A stretch of 64,000 nucleotides of DNA from PSRF01 sp051000815 (GTDB lineage: Bacteria; Acidobacteriota; Blastocatellia; Pyrinomonadales; Pyrinomonadaceae): NCBI GenBank assembly GCA_051000815.1, contig JBPCNX010000037.1, forward strand, positions 124,001 through 188,000, given 5' to 3'. The notes beneath the pieces were generated by a model. The model searched no databases, was not told where the DNA came from, and worked only from the letters and a program-made list of their open reading frames with translations. Numbering within the stretch: the first letter of the stretch is position 1; each line of letters opens with the position of its first letter. Shown one piece after another: positions 24,263 to 31,916 of the stretch. The position numbers and the translations under genes were made by a program.

Positions 24263-25012
24263 TCACTGCCCACCGCTCAGAAACCGGTATCCCAAACCTC
24301 TCACAGTCAATAAATGTCGCGGACGCGAAGGTTCTTCTTCGATATAACGACGAAGCCGCACAATGAAATTATCGATTGCCCGTGTATCCGTGTCTTCGTG
24401 TAGTCCCCAAACGTCTTCCAGCATCGATTTGCGCTTCACCACCTGGCCTTCGTGCTTTATCAAGTAACGAAGTAGCTGCGCCTCCATCAGCGTTAGCCTC
24501 ACAGTTTGACTGCCTGTGCGTAATTCCAGGGTGCTGAGGTCAATTGTCTTGCCGGCAAACGTGTAGATTTCATGTTGCGCTGCATCGCTCGCCGCAGCCG
24601 TTGTCTGTTGGCGGTTTTCTTCAGTGTCATCCTGACGAAACCACTGGCGGCGACGCAGTAATGCATTGATGCGGGCCATCAACACCGACAACTCAAACGG
24701 CTTGGGCAGGTAATCGTCAGCTCCTGATTCGAACCCTTTCAGCACGTCCTCGGGACGTCCCCGCGCGGTCAACATCAAAACGGGCACATAACGATTCGCC
24801 GCGCGCAATTCAGCAGCGACGGCAAAACCATCCTTGCCCGGCAGCATCACATCCAGCACGACCGCATCGCACTGGCGTTGTTGCTCCAGTAAGAATGAAA
24901 GCGCAGACTCACCATCGGCGACTGTTTCAACTGTGTAACCCTCGGCTTCAAGGTTGTAGCGCAAACCGTCCGCCAGATGTTTCTCATCCTCAACGATTAG
25001 TACGTGACTCAT
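24263..25012 (-). CDS. OmpR/PhoB-family response regulator
   Basis: This is a 249-residue two-component regulator. The receiver domain has the acidic pair in LIVEDEKH, the phospho-acceptor Asp in VVLDVMLPGKDG, Thr in LMLTARG and Lys in DYLPKPFE. A linker rich in Gln/Thr/Ala joins it to a winged-helix DNA-binding domain with ELRTGSQTVRLTLMEAQLL and the recognition region DTRAIDNFIVRLRRYIE, ending RGLGYRFLSG. The ATG lies 3 bases after the stop of the upstream sensor kinase gene, so both form one operon. The signal and targets cannot be read. Confidence 0.92.
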   Translation of the reverse strand: MSHVLIVEDEKHLADGLRYNLEAEGYTVETVADGESALSFLLEQQRQCDAVVLDVMLPGKDGFAVAAELRAANRYVPVLMLTARGRPEDVLKGFESGADDYLPKPFELSVLMARINALLRRRQWFRQDDTEENRQQTTAAASDAAQHEIYTFAGKTIDLSTLELRTGSQTVRLTLMEAQLLRYLIKHEGQVVKRKSMLEDVWGLHEDTDTRAIDNFIVRLRRYIEEEPSRPRHLLTVRGLGYRFLSGGQ

Positions 25013-25015
25013 CGA

Positions 25016-25912
25016 TTAAGCTCGAGGCAGTTGAATTGTGAAAGTACTGCCAAGTCCTACGCCAGGACTTTCGGCATAGACGCGCCCACCATGCTTTTGC
25101 ACGATTGATTGGACAATAAACAGTCCCAGACCCGTTCCCTTCACGCGCGCCATAAAGTGTCCGGGCGCCCGATAGAAGCGTTTGAAGATTCGCTTCAATT
25201 GGGCCCGAGGAATACCAATGCCCTTGTCTGCGATACTCACCGCCACATGCTTTTCATTTAACGTCGACACCTTAACGGAAACTACGACTTCTTTGTCCGA
25301 GTACTTGATGGCGTTGTCCAGAAGGTTTGACACAGCGGCACGCAGGTCATCCTCATCACCCGCTACACGGGCGCGCTCACCGTCCAACGACTCGCCATAG
25401 TTCAAAGCCTCCGGAGCGAGGTTATAACGAACCCGCGTCAGGTCGAGACACTCACGCACCATCTCTCCGAGGTCAATAAGTGTCGGATTGAGGCGCCGGC
25501 CATGGCTGGCTCGTCCGGCACGCAAGACTTGCTCGACAGTATTCAAGAGCCGATCACTATCGGCCAGCATGATGTCGTAAAACTCCGTTCGCTGCAGCTC
25601 ATCCACGTTGCGAGTCTTTAATGTCTGAAGATAAAGGCGGATTGAAGCAAGCGGCGTCTTCAGTTCGTGAGTTACTGCATTAATAAAGGCATCGTGCTGT
25701 TCATTCCGGCGGATTTCCCGCACGAGGAAGATGGTTGTCAGGACCACACCAACGATGATCAGTGAAAAGAAAATGATGCCGAGGATGAGCAGCGCAACCT
25801 GACGCCAGTTAAGGAGGATCCACCCGACATAGAGCGCGACCGCCAGGGCGACGAGGCACGCGCCCATGGTGATAAAGAAGATTACGGATTTGCGCCGGCC
25901 GGTAACGGGCAT
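25016..25912 (-). CDS. membrane sensor histidine kinase
   Basis: This is a 298-residue sensor kinase from ATG 25912 (MPVTGRRKSVIFFITMGAC). Two membrane helices lie at about 12-33 and 40-62 with almost no extracellular loop. The HisKA domain follows with AVTHELKTPLASIRLYLQT. The HATPase has an intact N box (SNLLDNAIKYS), G1 (DKGIGIPRA), F box (FKRFYR) and G2 (GTGLGLFIV). The longer frame back to 26020 runs through GGGGAGAT word repeats and is probably not translated. It pairs with the adjacent regulator. The lack of a periplasmic sensor region suggests intramembrane or cytoplasmic sensing. Confidence 0.9.
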   Translation of the reverse strand: MPVTGRRKSVIFFITMGACLVALAVALYVGWILLNWRQVALLILGIIFFSLIIVGVVLTTIFLVREIRRNEQHDAFINAVTHELKTPLASIRLYLQTLKTRNVDELQRTEFYDIMLADSDRLLNTVEQVLRAGRASHGRRLNPTLIDLGEMVRECLDLTRVRYNLAPEALNYGESLDGERARVAGDEDDLRAAVSNLLDNAIKYSDKEVVVSVKVSTLNEKHVAVSIADKGIGIPRAQLKRIFKRFYRAPGHFMARVKGTGLGLFIVQSIVQKHGGRVYAESPGVGLGSTFTIQLPRA

Positions 25913-25921
25913 GGAAGCATT

Positions 25922-25982
25922 GTAGCCCGGGAATGGGGAGATGGGGAGACGCTGACGGGGAGATCCGGAGATGGGGAGAAAG
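25922..25982. repeat. GGGGAGAT word repeat
   Basis: The words GGGGAGATGGGGAGA, GGGGAGATCC and GGAGATGGGGAGAA follow one another upstream of the sensor kinase start. Only one arm is present, so no hairpin is predicted. Confidence 0.6.
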
Positions 25983-26066
25983 GTTAGAGCATCCGCATTC
26001 ATCGCCCGCCACGCTTGCACGTAACGGGCGGCCGGAGTGTTTGTTTACTGACTTCTGACTACTGAC

Positions 26067-26371
26067 TCAGGGCAGCGCCTCCACATTGATGAAGAAGCGA
26101 TACGAGCCGCCACCTACGACGCCCAACAGGAAGTTCACGTTGACGCTGGCGCCATTCGCAATCGGCAACCCCGGTCGTAATCGTTCCGCTCGAGTTCAAG
26201 CCGCCGCCTCTGAGTGGGTGGTTGCTCCAGGGTGATGCCCTGCACGGGCACCGGGCCACCACTTGTTGTAACAGTGGCGGTTAATGACGACAGCGCCCGC
26301 ACGTCAGCCAGGCCTGCGCCGGGACTGTTTGTGGTTGTGATGTCAATGATGCGGAATCGCAGCTGTGTCAC
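26067..26371 (-). pseudogene. decayed C-terminal domain of a secreted surface protein
   Basis: On the minus strand the frame TQLRFRIIDITTTNSPG ... VQGITLEQPPTQ is open. A shifted frame then gives RGGGLNSSGTITTG, and a third gives ANGASVNVNFLLGVVGGGSY followed by RFFINVEALP and a stop at 26067. Read together these are consecutive parts of one beta-rich C-terminal module that I associate with large secreted proteins of Acidobacteriota. At least two frameshifts separate the parts and no N-terminal body is present, so this is a gene remnant. The exact parent family is not known to me. Confidence 0.65.
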
Positions 26372-26383
26372 TGCCGAAAAACT

Positions 26384-26451
26384 CCGAGCCCTGGAAGGGC
26401 GACAGAAGGGCTCAATCTGGCCGCTCGCTCTGTCGCCCTTCCAGGGCTCGG
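26384..26451. repeat. perfect 23-bp inverted repeat
   Basis: Arms 26384-26406 (CCGAGCCCTGGAAGGGCGAC and three more bases) and 26429-26451 are exact reverse complements separated by 22 bases. It lies between the decayed gene and the desaturase. There is no T tract, so it is not an ordinary terminator; it looks like a mobile palindromic unit. Confidence 0.9.
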
Positions 26452-26620
26452 GGATTTATCCGACGTGATCCAGGGTTCGCGCAGGGCGCTAACCCCTGGC
26501 TACCTTCAGTCGCGCCTGCAGCGCTGGGTGAATGGTGTAGTCGTCGGAGTTAAGCCGTCATTCGCCCGATGAGAAATGAGAATTGAAAAATGACATATGG
26601 AAAATGTCCTGGCCGCGCAA

Positions 26621-26659
26621 AGAAAAAGGCAGGATGCGAATGCTGATTCGCTTCCTGCC
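26621..26659 (-). terminator. intrinsic terminator of the desaturase gene
   Basis: On the minus strand, GGCAGGAAGCGAAT pairs with ATTCGCATCCTGCC with one mismatch and a 4-base loop (26628-26659). It is followed by TTTTTCTTT. It lies 38 bases after the desaturase stop. Confidence 0.85.
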
Positions 26660-26696
26660 TACTGCTCCTGCCGCCTGCAGTCTGCTCCTGCCCGCG

Positions 26697-27587
26697 TTAC
26701 GCTGCCTTCTTGAGTTCGTGCCACTGCGGCTTCGCAGCCGCGATCTGTTCCTGGCTAATGAGTCTGATTCCTCTCGCTAGTCCAAGAAACTGCAAAGTTC
26801 GAATGCCGTACCAGTTGAAATCAATTTCGTACCACGCCAAACCATGCCTTGCGGCCCGCGGATGCGCGTGATGATTGTTGTGCCAGCCTTCACCAAATGA
26901 AAGCAATGCCACCCACCAACTGTTCGTCGAATCGTCGTTGGTAACAAAGCGGCGAGTTCCCCAGAGATGTGTAGCCGAATTGACGAGCCAGGTGAAATGC
27001 AAACCGATGGTGACGCGCAGGAACACTGCCACAAACATCACACCCCAGCCACCCCACGCCAGTAATGCGATACCTGAAAGAATCAGCGGAACAAAATAGA
27101 GTCGATTCATCCAGACGTGCACAGGGTCCTTCATCAGATCCGGAGCATAGCGCTGTAAGACCGCGGGCTCATGCTGCTGCGCGGTACCGCGCAGGATCCA
27201 GCCCATGTGTGCCCACCAGCGACCATCGCGAGGTGTATGTGGATCACCCTCCGCATCCGTATGTGCATGATGAATGCGATGTGTCGCCACCCAATTTATC
27301 GCCCCACCTTCCAGAGCGAGCGCTCCGCAAAACGTCAGGAAGTACTCGACGGCTTTCGGAGTTTTATAACCCCGATGAGTAAGCAGCCGATGAAACCCCA
27401 TCCCAATGCCCAAACTACCGGAGACCCACCACAGCACCAGGGTTACGATCACAGCTTTCCAGCTAATCATAAAAAGGGCGGCAATAGCGCCGAGGTGAAA
27501 CATCACCATGAAGCTTACAGTGATCCAATTAAGACTTTCCTTCTCACGCGTATTGTCGTAGGTATCGTTCGCTGGAATTGTTCTCAT
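26697..27587 (-). CDS. acyl-CoA/acyl-lipid desaturase (copy 1)
   Basis: This is a 296-residue membrane di-iron fatty acid desaturase that introduces a double bond, most likely delta-9, into saturated acyl chains. The three histidine boxes are complete: HRLLTHRG, HRIHHAHTDAEGDPH and HNNHHAHPRAARHG. Four hydrophobic segments flank them, two before the first box and two between boxes two and three, as in the family. The start is ATG 27587 after GGGAGAG; a TTG one codon earlier is less likely. A paralogue of similar length lies at 35158-36039. Cold or membrane-fluidity control is likely from the family, but no regulatory site is visible. Confidence 0.93.
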   Translation of the reverse strand: MRTIPANDTYDNTREKESLNWITVSFMVMFHLGAIAALFMISWKAVIVTLVLWWVSGSLGIGMGFHRLLTHRGYKTPKAVEYFLTFCGALALEGGAINWVATHRIHHAHTDAEGDPHTPRDGRWWAHMGWILRGTAQQHEPAVLQRYAPDLMKDPVHVWMNRLYFVPLILSGIALLAWGGWGVMFVAVFLRVTIGLHFTWLVNSATHLWGTRRFVTNDDSTNSWWVALLSFGEGWHNNHHAHPRAARHGLAWYEIDFNWYGIRTLQFLGLARGIRLISQEQIAAAKPQWHELKKAA

Positions 27588-28001
27588 CAATCTCTCCCGT
27601 CTCGAATCTTATCCCGCAATGTTTGATGCGGGACCGAAGTCATCCTACCAAGTTGTAGCCGAGGTGTTTGTAATACTTCTGTAATCGGAGAATGACACCG
27701 ATTTGGAAAGACTTCGCGCACTAAACAGGGGAGAATTACCCCACACCTAACTTGCCAATCGGCGGGCAAGTCGGGCATATTGTTGGAGTTTATCCTCTCT
27801 CAGGCATCAACGGTGATGCGCCACGCCTCAGCGGCTTCGGCGTCCAGATGGCACGAGAGCGGGCCATGAAAATTTGAAGAAGCTGGCTCCTGCATGCGAA
27901 TGGAGCACCCGAATACCGCGCTTTCGCTACCGTACCGAAGCCACCTCGATTCGAAGCTTCTCTTAGCGCTCCTTGTTCAAAGGAGAAAGGGAAATGCGTT
28001 T
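27588..28001. other. spacer without recognised gene
   Basis: This is a 414-base divergent spacer between the desaturase and RRM genes. It has a small hairpin CTTGCCAATCGGCGGGCAAG near 27750 and a GC-rich stretch around 27810-27860. ORFs here are short and unlike proteins. It must contain promoters for both flanking genes, but I see no convincing -35/-10 pair. The AAGGAGAAAGGG at 27980-27991 is the ribosome site of the RRM gene. Confidence 0.5.
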
Positions 28002-28334
28002 ATGGCGTACAAACTTTATGTCGGAAACCTTTCGTTCTCGACATCCAGCGAAGAGTTGCAAGAACTCTTTGCACAAGCAGGCACTGTGGAGTCAGCCTCG
28101 GTAGTGGAGGACCGCGATACGGGACGCTCGCGCGGATTTGGTTTCGTCGAGATGGCTTCCAAAGAAGACGGTGAGAAGGCTATCGAGCAATTCAATGGCA
28201 CTGAAATGAATGGCCGCAGTCTGACCGTCAACGAAGCTAGACCGCGAGAAGATCGTGGAAATCGTGGCGGCGGCGGACGCGGCTATGGTGGCAACCGCGG
28301 CGGCGGTGGTGGTGGTAGCGAGTCACGCTGGTAA
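28002..28334 (+). CDS. RRM-domain RNA-binding protein
   Basis: This is a 110-residue protein with one RNA-recognition motif and a glycine-rich tail. RNP2 is LYVGNLS at residues about 5-11 and RNP1 is SRGFGFVEM at about 43-51, with the aromatic residues that stack on bases. The tail is GNRGGGGRGYGGNRGGGGGG ending SESRW, resembling cyanobacterial Rbp proteins that respond to cold. The ATG at 28002 follows AAGGAGAAAGGG; upstream in-frame codons to 27894 are unlikely to be used. A GC-rich hairpin follows the stop. A zinc-ribbon gene lies next on the same strand. Confidence 0.93.
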   Translation: MAYKLYVGNLSFSTSSEELQELFAQAGTVESASVVEDRDTGRSRGFGFVEMASKEDGEKAIEQFNGTEMNGRSLTVNEARPREDRGNRGGGGRGYGGNRGGGGGGSESRW

Positions 28335-28346
28335 TTCTGCAAGAGC

Positions 28347-28370
28347 GCTGGGTGAGCTTCCTCGCCCAGC
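28347..28370 (+). terminator. hairpin after RRM gene
   Basis: GCTGGGTGAG and CTCGCCCAGC form a 10-bp stem with a CTTC loop, 13 bases after the stop codon. No T run follows, so it could stabilise the mRNA or attenuate readthrough into the next gene rather than terminate. Confidence 0.45.
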
Positions 28371-28406
28371 TGCTTTCCCTGCTTACGATTCATTCAGAGG
28401 TAACCT

Positions 28407-28781
28407 ATGCAAAAGAAAGCACCAGTGGAAAAGCCAACTTACGCAATTGGGGACCGCGTAGAAAAACTTTGCGCTGTGTGCAACGAAGAGCGTGGCCACG
28501 TCGTGGCTTCGGTTACAAAACGGGGTTCAATCTCGCGTGTAACCTGCCCCAAATGTGGGACTCGCAGTTCCTTCTCGAGCGGTACTAAGCTGACCGGCTC
28601 TCGTTCCAAATCAGTACAAAGTGAGCCTTATGACATGGCGCGCACTTATCGCACAGGGCAAGTAATGATTCATCCCCTCTGGGGCCCAGGTGAAGTTACG
28701 GCGATCATCGAACCACGAAAGATTGACGTCCTTTTTGCCGATCGCATTCGCCGGCTGATTCACTCACGAGCCGACGTCTAG
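28407..28781 (+). CDS. zinc-ribbon protein with CarD-like C-terminal segment
   Basis: This is a 124-residue protein. The N-terminal half is a four-cysteine ribbon: CAVCNEERGHVV then VTCPKCGTRSSF. The C-terminal 50 residues (YRTGQVMIHPLWGPGEVTAI, then IDVLFADRIRRLIH) follow the pattern of small beta-barrels such as the CarD/CdnL RNA-polymerase-interacting domain and DUF3553-type modules: 'G..V.HP..G.G.V' and 'v.Fa...r.L.h'. I infer a nucleic-acid or RNA-polymerase binding role. ATG 28407 has GAGGTAACCT upstream. It follows the RRM gene closely, so co-expression is possible. Confidence 0.78.
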   Translation: MQKKAPVEKPTYAIGDRVEKLCAVCNEERGHVVASVTKRGSISRVTCPKCGTRSSFSSGTKLTGSRSKSVQSEPYDMARTYRTGQVMIHPLWGPGEVTAIIEPRKIDVLFADRIRRLIHSRADV

Positions 28782-28790
28782 GCTTCGTAA

Positions 28791-28900
28791 GTCCAAGGTC
28801 CAAGGTCCAAAGTCCAATGTCTGTATAGGTCACCGCCCGCGAGCCCGGGCCAACATACTCCTGAGAACGTTAGACATTGGACTGTGGACTTTGGACATTG
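28791..28900. repeat. inverted repeat of the GTCCAAAGTCC word family, entering a coding end
   Basis: The left arm (28791-28822) is GTCCAAGGTCCAAGGTCC followed by AAAGTCCAATGTCT. The right arm (28872-28899) is AGACATTGGACTGTGGACTT then TGGACATT. The right arm encodes the last ten residues of the MFS gene (NNVQSPQSNV) on the minus strand. The same words form the hairpin at 31775-31910. Confidence 0.85.
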
Positions 28901-30177
28901 TTTCGGGGAAGCCTGACCAGTCTCAAAGCAAACAGACCCAACCACAAAACCCCTGAAGTAGCCGAGAGTAAGCCGGCAATCGTTGTCAGCGTACGCGGCG
29001 TAATAGTCTTCAACGACCATCCAGCTACCGCGGTTGAAAAACTCCAAATCAATAGTTCCGCTGCGCGATCCGTAGTGCCGACACGCCCTCGCAAATTGTC
29101 AGGCACGAGCCGCATCAGTAGGGTTTCCTGAATGGCAAACTCTGCTGCCAGCAAGATCCGCGACGCGCACAATAACAAACAGGCCAACCAGAGCGTCGGC
29201 ATGAGCCCGATGAATGCGAAGATCACTCCTTGAATTATCAGGGCCCAACCAATGAACACCACTGTGCGACCTGCCGCTTCGAGATAAGCACCGACTCGTC
29301 GGGCGATCATCATTCCCAGGAATAGACCGACGCCGGCGGCGAAATAGAGCCCCGCAACCGCCTCGTCCCCGCTGATGCCCTGCTGTCCGGCAAACGTAAT
29401 TCCGCCCAGGCGGTCAGAAATCAGGTTGATTGCTCCGCCACCAGTAGCCCAAAGAATATTAATGCCGAGGATAGCGGCAATCGGAGGATGAGTAAGAATG
29501 TAAGCCCAGCCCTCCCGAATGTCAGACCAGTAACCTGCGACCTTCATTTCTCCTTTGTTTGCTGCCGCTTCGACTGGGACGGTCCTGGTTTCATTCTCAG
29601 GAATTAGCCAAACCGAATACGCGGAAGCGGCGAAGGAAAGTGCGTTGACGATGAAAGCCGCCTGGTAGCCCACGGTTGCCGCCGTCCAACCGCCCAGTGC
29701 CGCCCCAAAGGCCATCAAAAGGAAGCGAGATGAAAACATCAACGCGTTCCCGGCCAACAGATCGCGATCACCCGTGATGTTGGGGACAGAGGCGTTTTTT
29801 GCGGCCTCGAAGAAGGCGCCAAAGAACGAGAGAACCACGGTGCAGACATAAGCGATCCACAGATCTTCGGGCCGTCGCACAAGCAACATCGCCAGGGCCA
29901 CTGCGACGCGCGTCAGATCCGATACGATCATTACCGTGCGCCGCGACCAGCGATCAACAAAGGCGCCGGCCAGCGGCGCAAAGAATGTGAACGGAAGTAG
30001 GCGCAGGACCAACATGATGGTCGTCACTTCGGGCGCGGCGTTGGAAACAGAGCGCACCAACCCCAGCGCGGCAACGAAGTTGAACCAGTTGCCGAGTTCA
30101 GAGATCACCTGCCCCAGCCACAATCGCCGGAACGAATTGTTGCTGCGCAAGAGTTGAAGATAGGTTAGTGACTCCAT
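28870..30177 (-). CDS. MFS transporter (MFS_3 / EntS-like)
   Basis: This is a 435-residue transporter with about 12 membrane helices, of the group that includes the enterobactin exporter EntS and macrolide exporters. The N-terminus FRRLWLGQVISELGNWFNFV and the loop PLAGAFVDRWSRRTVMIVSD (MFS motif A) identify the family. The second-half signature PDNLRGRVGTTDRAAELLIW is also typical. The substrate is unknown. The last residues (RNNVQSPQSNV) are encoded by a word-repeat arm, so the natural C-terminus was probably altered when the repeat arrived. It converges on the zinc-ribbon gene. Confidence 0.9.
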   Translation of the reverse strand: MESLTYLQLLRSNNSFRRLWLGQVISELGNWFNFVAALGLVRSVSNAAPEVTTIMLVLRLLPFTFFAPLAGAFVDRWSRRTVMIVSDLTRVAVALAMLLVRRPEDLWIAYVCTVVLSFFGAFFEAAKNASVPNITGDRDLLAGNALMFSSRFLLMAFGAALGGWTAATVGYQAAFIVNALSFAASAYSVWLIPENETRTVPVEAAANKGEMKVAGYWSDIREGWAYILTHPPIAAILGINILWATGGGAINLISDRLGGITFAGQQGISGDEAVAGLYFAAGVGLFLGMMIARRVGAYLEAAGRTVVFIGWALIIQGVIFAFIGLMPTLWLACLLLCASRILLAAEFAIQETLLMRLVPDNLRGRVGTTDRAAELLIWSFSTAVAGWSLKTITPRTLTTIAGLLSATSGVLWLGLFALRLVRLPRNNVQSPQSNV

Positions 30178-30191
30178 GATACTCAGGCATT

Positions 30192-30304
30192 AAGTCTCAG
30201 GTCTCAGGTCGAAGGTAAAGTCCCAAGTGACGTCGAGAAGCCCGCGACACGAATTCGAAACTTGGAAATCTAAACTTGAGACCTGAGACTGAGACCTGAG
30301 ACTT
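30192..30304. repeat. inverted repeat of the CTGAGACCTGAG word family
   Basis: Left arm AAGTCTCAGGTCTCAGGTC (30192-30210) and right arm GACCTGAGACTGAGACCTGA plus GACTT (30280-30304) are complementary, with about 70 bases between. It lies between enoyl-CoA hydratase and the MFS gene and would form a hairpin in their joint transcript. Confidence 0.85.
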
Positions 30305-30363
30305 GTTCATAAAAAGAGCCGCCAACCAGGTCAGCGGCTCGCAACTCTTAATTCTCTTTCCCA

Positions 30364-31158
30364 CTACCCGCCGACAAACTTCGGTGGCCGTTTTTCGATA
30401 AAAGCTGCGACGCCTTCTTTGAAATCCTTCGTCAGTCCTGATTCAATTTGCGCTCTCCTTTCCAACTCCAGTTGCTCGCCGTAATCATTTTTCGCACTCG
30501 CTTCCAACAGCTCTTTGACTCTGCCGATGGCGGCGGTCGGCGCTTGCGCCAGCCCCTCGGCCATTGCCATCGCGCGGGCGATCAACTGCTCGTCCGGCAC
30601 GACGGCGTTGATCATTCCCATCGCCAAAGCCTCTGGCGCACTTATTACTTCTCCGGTCATCATCAATTGCGTGGCACGCCGCCAACCAACCAGTCGCGGA
30701 AGGATGAAAGTCCCGCCACAGTCAGGTGACAAACCTATCTTCACGAAGGCTTGATTGAAGCGCGCACTTTCACCAGCTACGACAAGGTCACAGGCAAGGG
30801 CGAAATTACAACCACCGCCGGAAGCAGCGCCGTGGACGGCTGCTATAAACGGAAGTGGCGTAAGCCGGATCAACATGATGCAATCGTTCAACTCCCGCAG
30901 CGGCTCGTCAAAAAACGCTTCGACGCGTCCATTCTGAGTAGCGATTTTCTGCATCTCGCGCAGGTCACCACCGGCGCAGAAGGCCCGTCCAGCTCCCGTA
31001 ATAACTATGGCGCGCGCGCCCCGGTCACGAGCTTCGGCAATCGCCGACTTAAACTCGCGGCCAACCGTCATTGTAAGCGCGTTCAGAGACTCAGGTCGGT
31101 TCAATGTAATTACACAAACCGCGCCGCGCATCTCAAGGAGAATCGTTTCGTATTTCAT
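30364..31158 (-). CDS. enoyl-CoA hydratase/isomerase family protein
   Basis: This is a 264-residue crotonase-fold protein. It has ITLNRPESLNALT at the N-terminus, the oxyanion-hole loop GAGRAFCAGGDL, and the second active-site region AAVHGAASGGGCNFALACDL, then PDCGGTFILPRLVGW. In bona fide hydratases a Glu follows the GGG; here GGCNFAL lacks that glutamate, while PDCGG occupies the second site. The exact reaction (hydratase, isomerase or other) is therefore uncertain. It resembles PaaG-like isomerases, where an Asp in the LSPDCGG region is catalytic. ATG 31158 was chosen; a TTG at 31182 is possible. Confidence 0.88.
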   Translation of the reverse strand: MKYETILLEMRGAVCVITLNRPESLNALTMTVGREFKSAIAEARDRGARAIVITGAGRAFCAGGDLREMQKIATQNGRVEAFFDEPLRELNDCIMLIRLTPLPFIAAVHGAASGGGCNFALACDLVVAGESARFNQAFVKIGLSPDCGGTFILPRLVGWRRATQLMMTGEVISAPEALAMGMINAVVPDEQLIARAMAMAEGLAQAPTAAIGRVKELLEASAKNDYGEQLELERRAQIESGLTKDFKEGVAAFIEKRPPKFVGG

Positions 31159-31330
31159 ACCCTTGCAGTCTGGCTGCTCCAACCCGCATTACCTCTCAAT
31201 ATTAATCTATATGGACGTTCTTCCAGCGCGTGGTGCCGTCGTTTTATCTGCGACAAAATCGTTCCGAAAACGACTCGTCGTATTTAGGTCAAGTTTGGCT
31301 TTGAAAACAAAAGCAAACGTGGGAGTTCAA

Positions 31331-31621
31331 CTACTCTTTCGCGCGATTCGCACTGAAACACTCACCGCAAAGTACCGGTCGTCCACTCGAAGGCTTAAAA
31401 GGGACGGTATCAGTTTTCCCGCACTGGTCGCACGTAATTTCGAATCGTTCACGTTCTCCCCCCGCCCCTCTTGAGCCGCCAAAATTAGCACGACGGGAAT
31501 CTCGGCAGGGCTTGCATCTTTTAGGATGCGTCAGGTTTCGTTCCCGGTAGTATTCCTGCTCGCGTTCGGTGAACGTGAAGGGAGTAGCACATTCGGCGCA
31601 TGTAATATCAAGATCTGGCAT
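31331..31621 (-). CDS. zinc-ribbon protein (copy 1)
   Basis: This is a 96-residue protein with two four-cysteine units. The first is CAECATPFTFTEREQEYYRE with KRCKPCRDSRR. The second is CDQCGKTDTVPFKPSSGRPV with LCGECF. The pattern CxxCxxxF ... PKRCKPC, then TVPFxPxxGRPVxCxxCF, recurs in the 125-residue protein at 50902-51279, so they are paralogues. The first unit matches a 'probable zinc-binding' domain; the second is the CxxC-x17-CxxC type ribbon. The role is unknown, probably nucleic-acid related. ATG 31621 is chosen because conservation begins there; GGAG lies 13 bases upstream. Confidence 0.82.
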   Translation of the reverse strand: MPDLDITCAECATPFTFTEREQEYYRERNLTHPKRCKPCRDSRRANFGGSRGAGGERERFEITCDQCGKTDTVPFKPSSGRPVLCGECFSANRAKE

Positions 31622-31774
31622 GGGGCTTTGTTCTCCATGAGAGCGAGACTGAATAGCCTGCTCCCTCTGCCTTCGGACGGGCGTTGAGCTAATGAAGAAG
31701 CGTGTCAGTTTTCTGGGACAATGGCCTTCCGAAGCGGTTCCAAGTGGGCCGAGTCTACTCCACCTCAAAGATCA

Positions 31775-31910
31775 AGTCCAAGGTCCAAAGTCTAATGTCC
31801 AATGTCTGTTTGAGTACACAAGTTGGCACCAAAAACCTTCTCCTGCTTTCCGGAAAGTAGTGACGCCCCGCAGACGTCGACGTTGGACTTTGGACTTTGG
31901 ACCTTGGACT
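31775..31910. repeat. inverted repeat of the GTCCAAAGTCC word family (second site)
   Basis: Left arm AGTCCAAGGTCCAAAGTCTA (from 31775, continuing to about 31807) and right arm GTTGGACTTTGGACTTTGGA then CCTTGGACT (ending 31910) pair almost fully. The arms are separated by about 70 bases unrelated to those in the 28791-28900 copy, so only the arms are shared. Confidence 0.85.
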
Positions 31911-31916
31911 AGAGCT

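Noticed and set aside
27587..27778. 63-codon minus-strand ORF upstream of the desaturase
   Set aside because: It has Cys/Arg-rich random composition, no ribosome site, and overlaps the desaturase leader.
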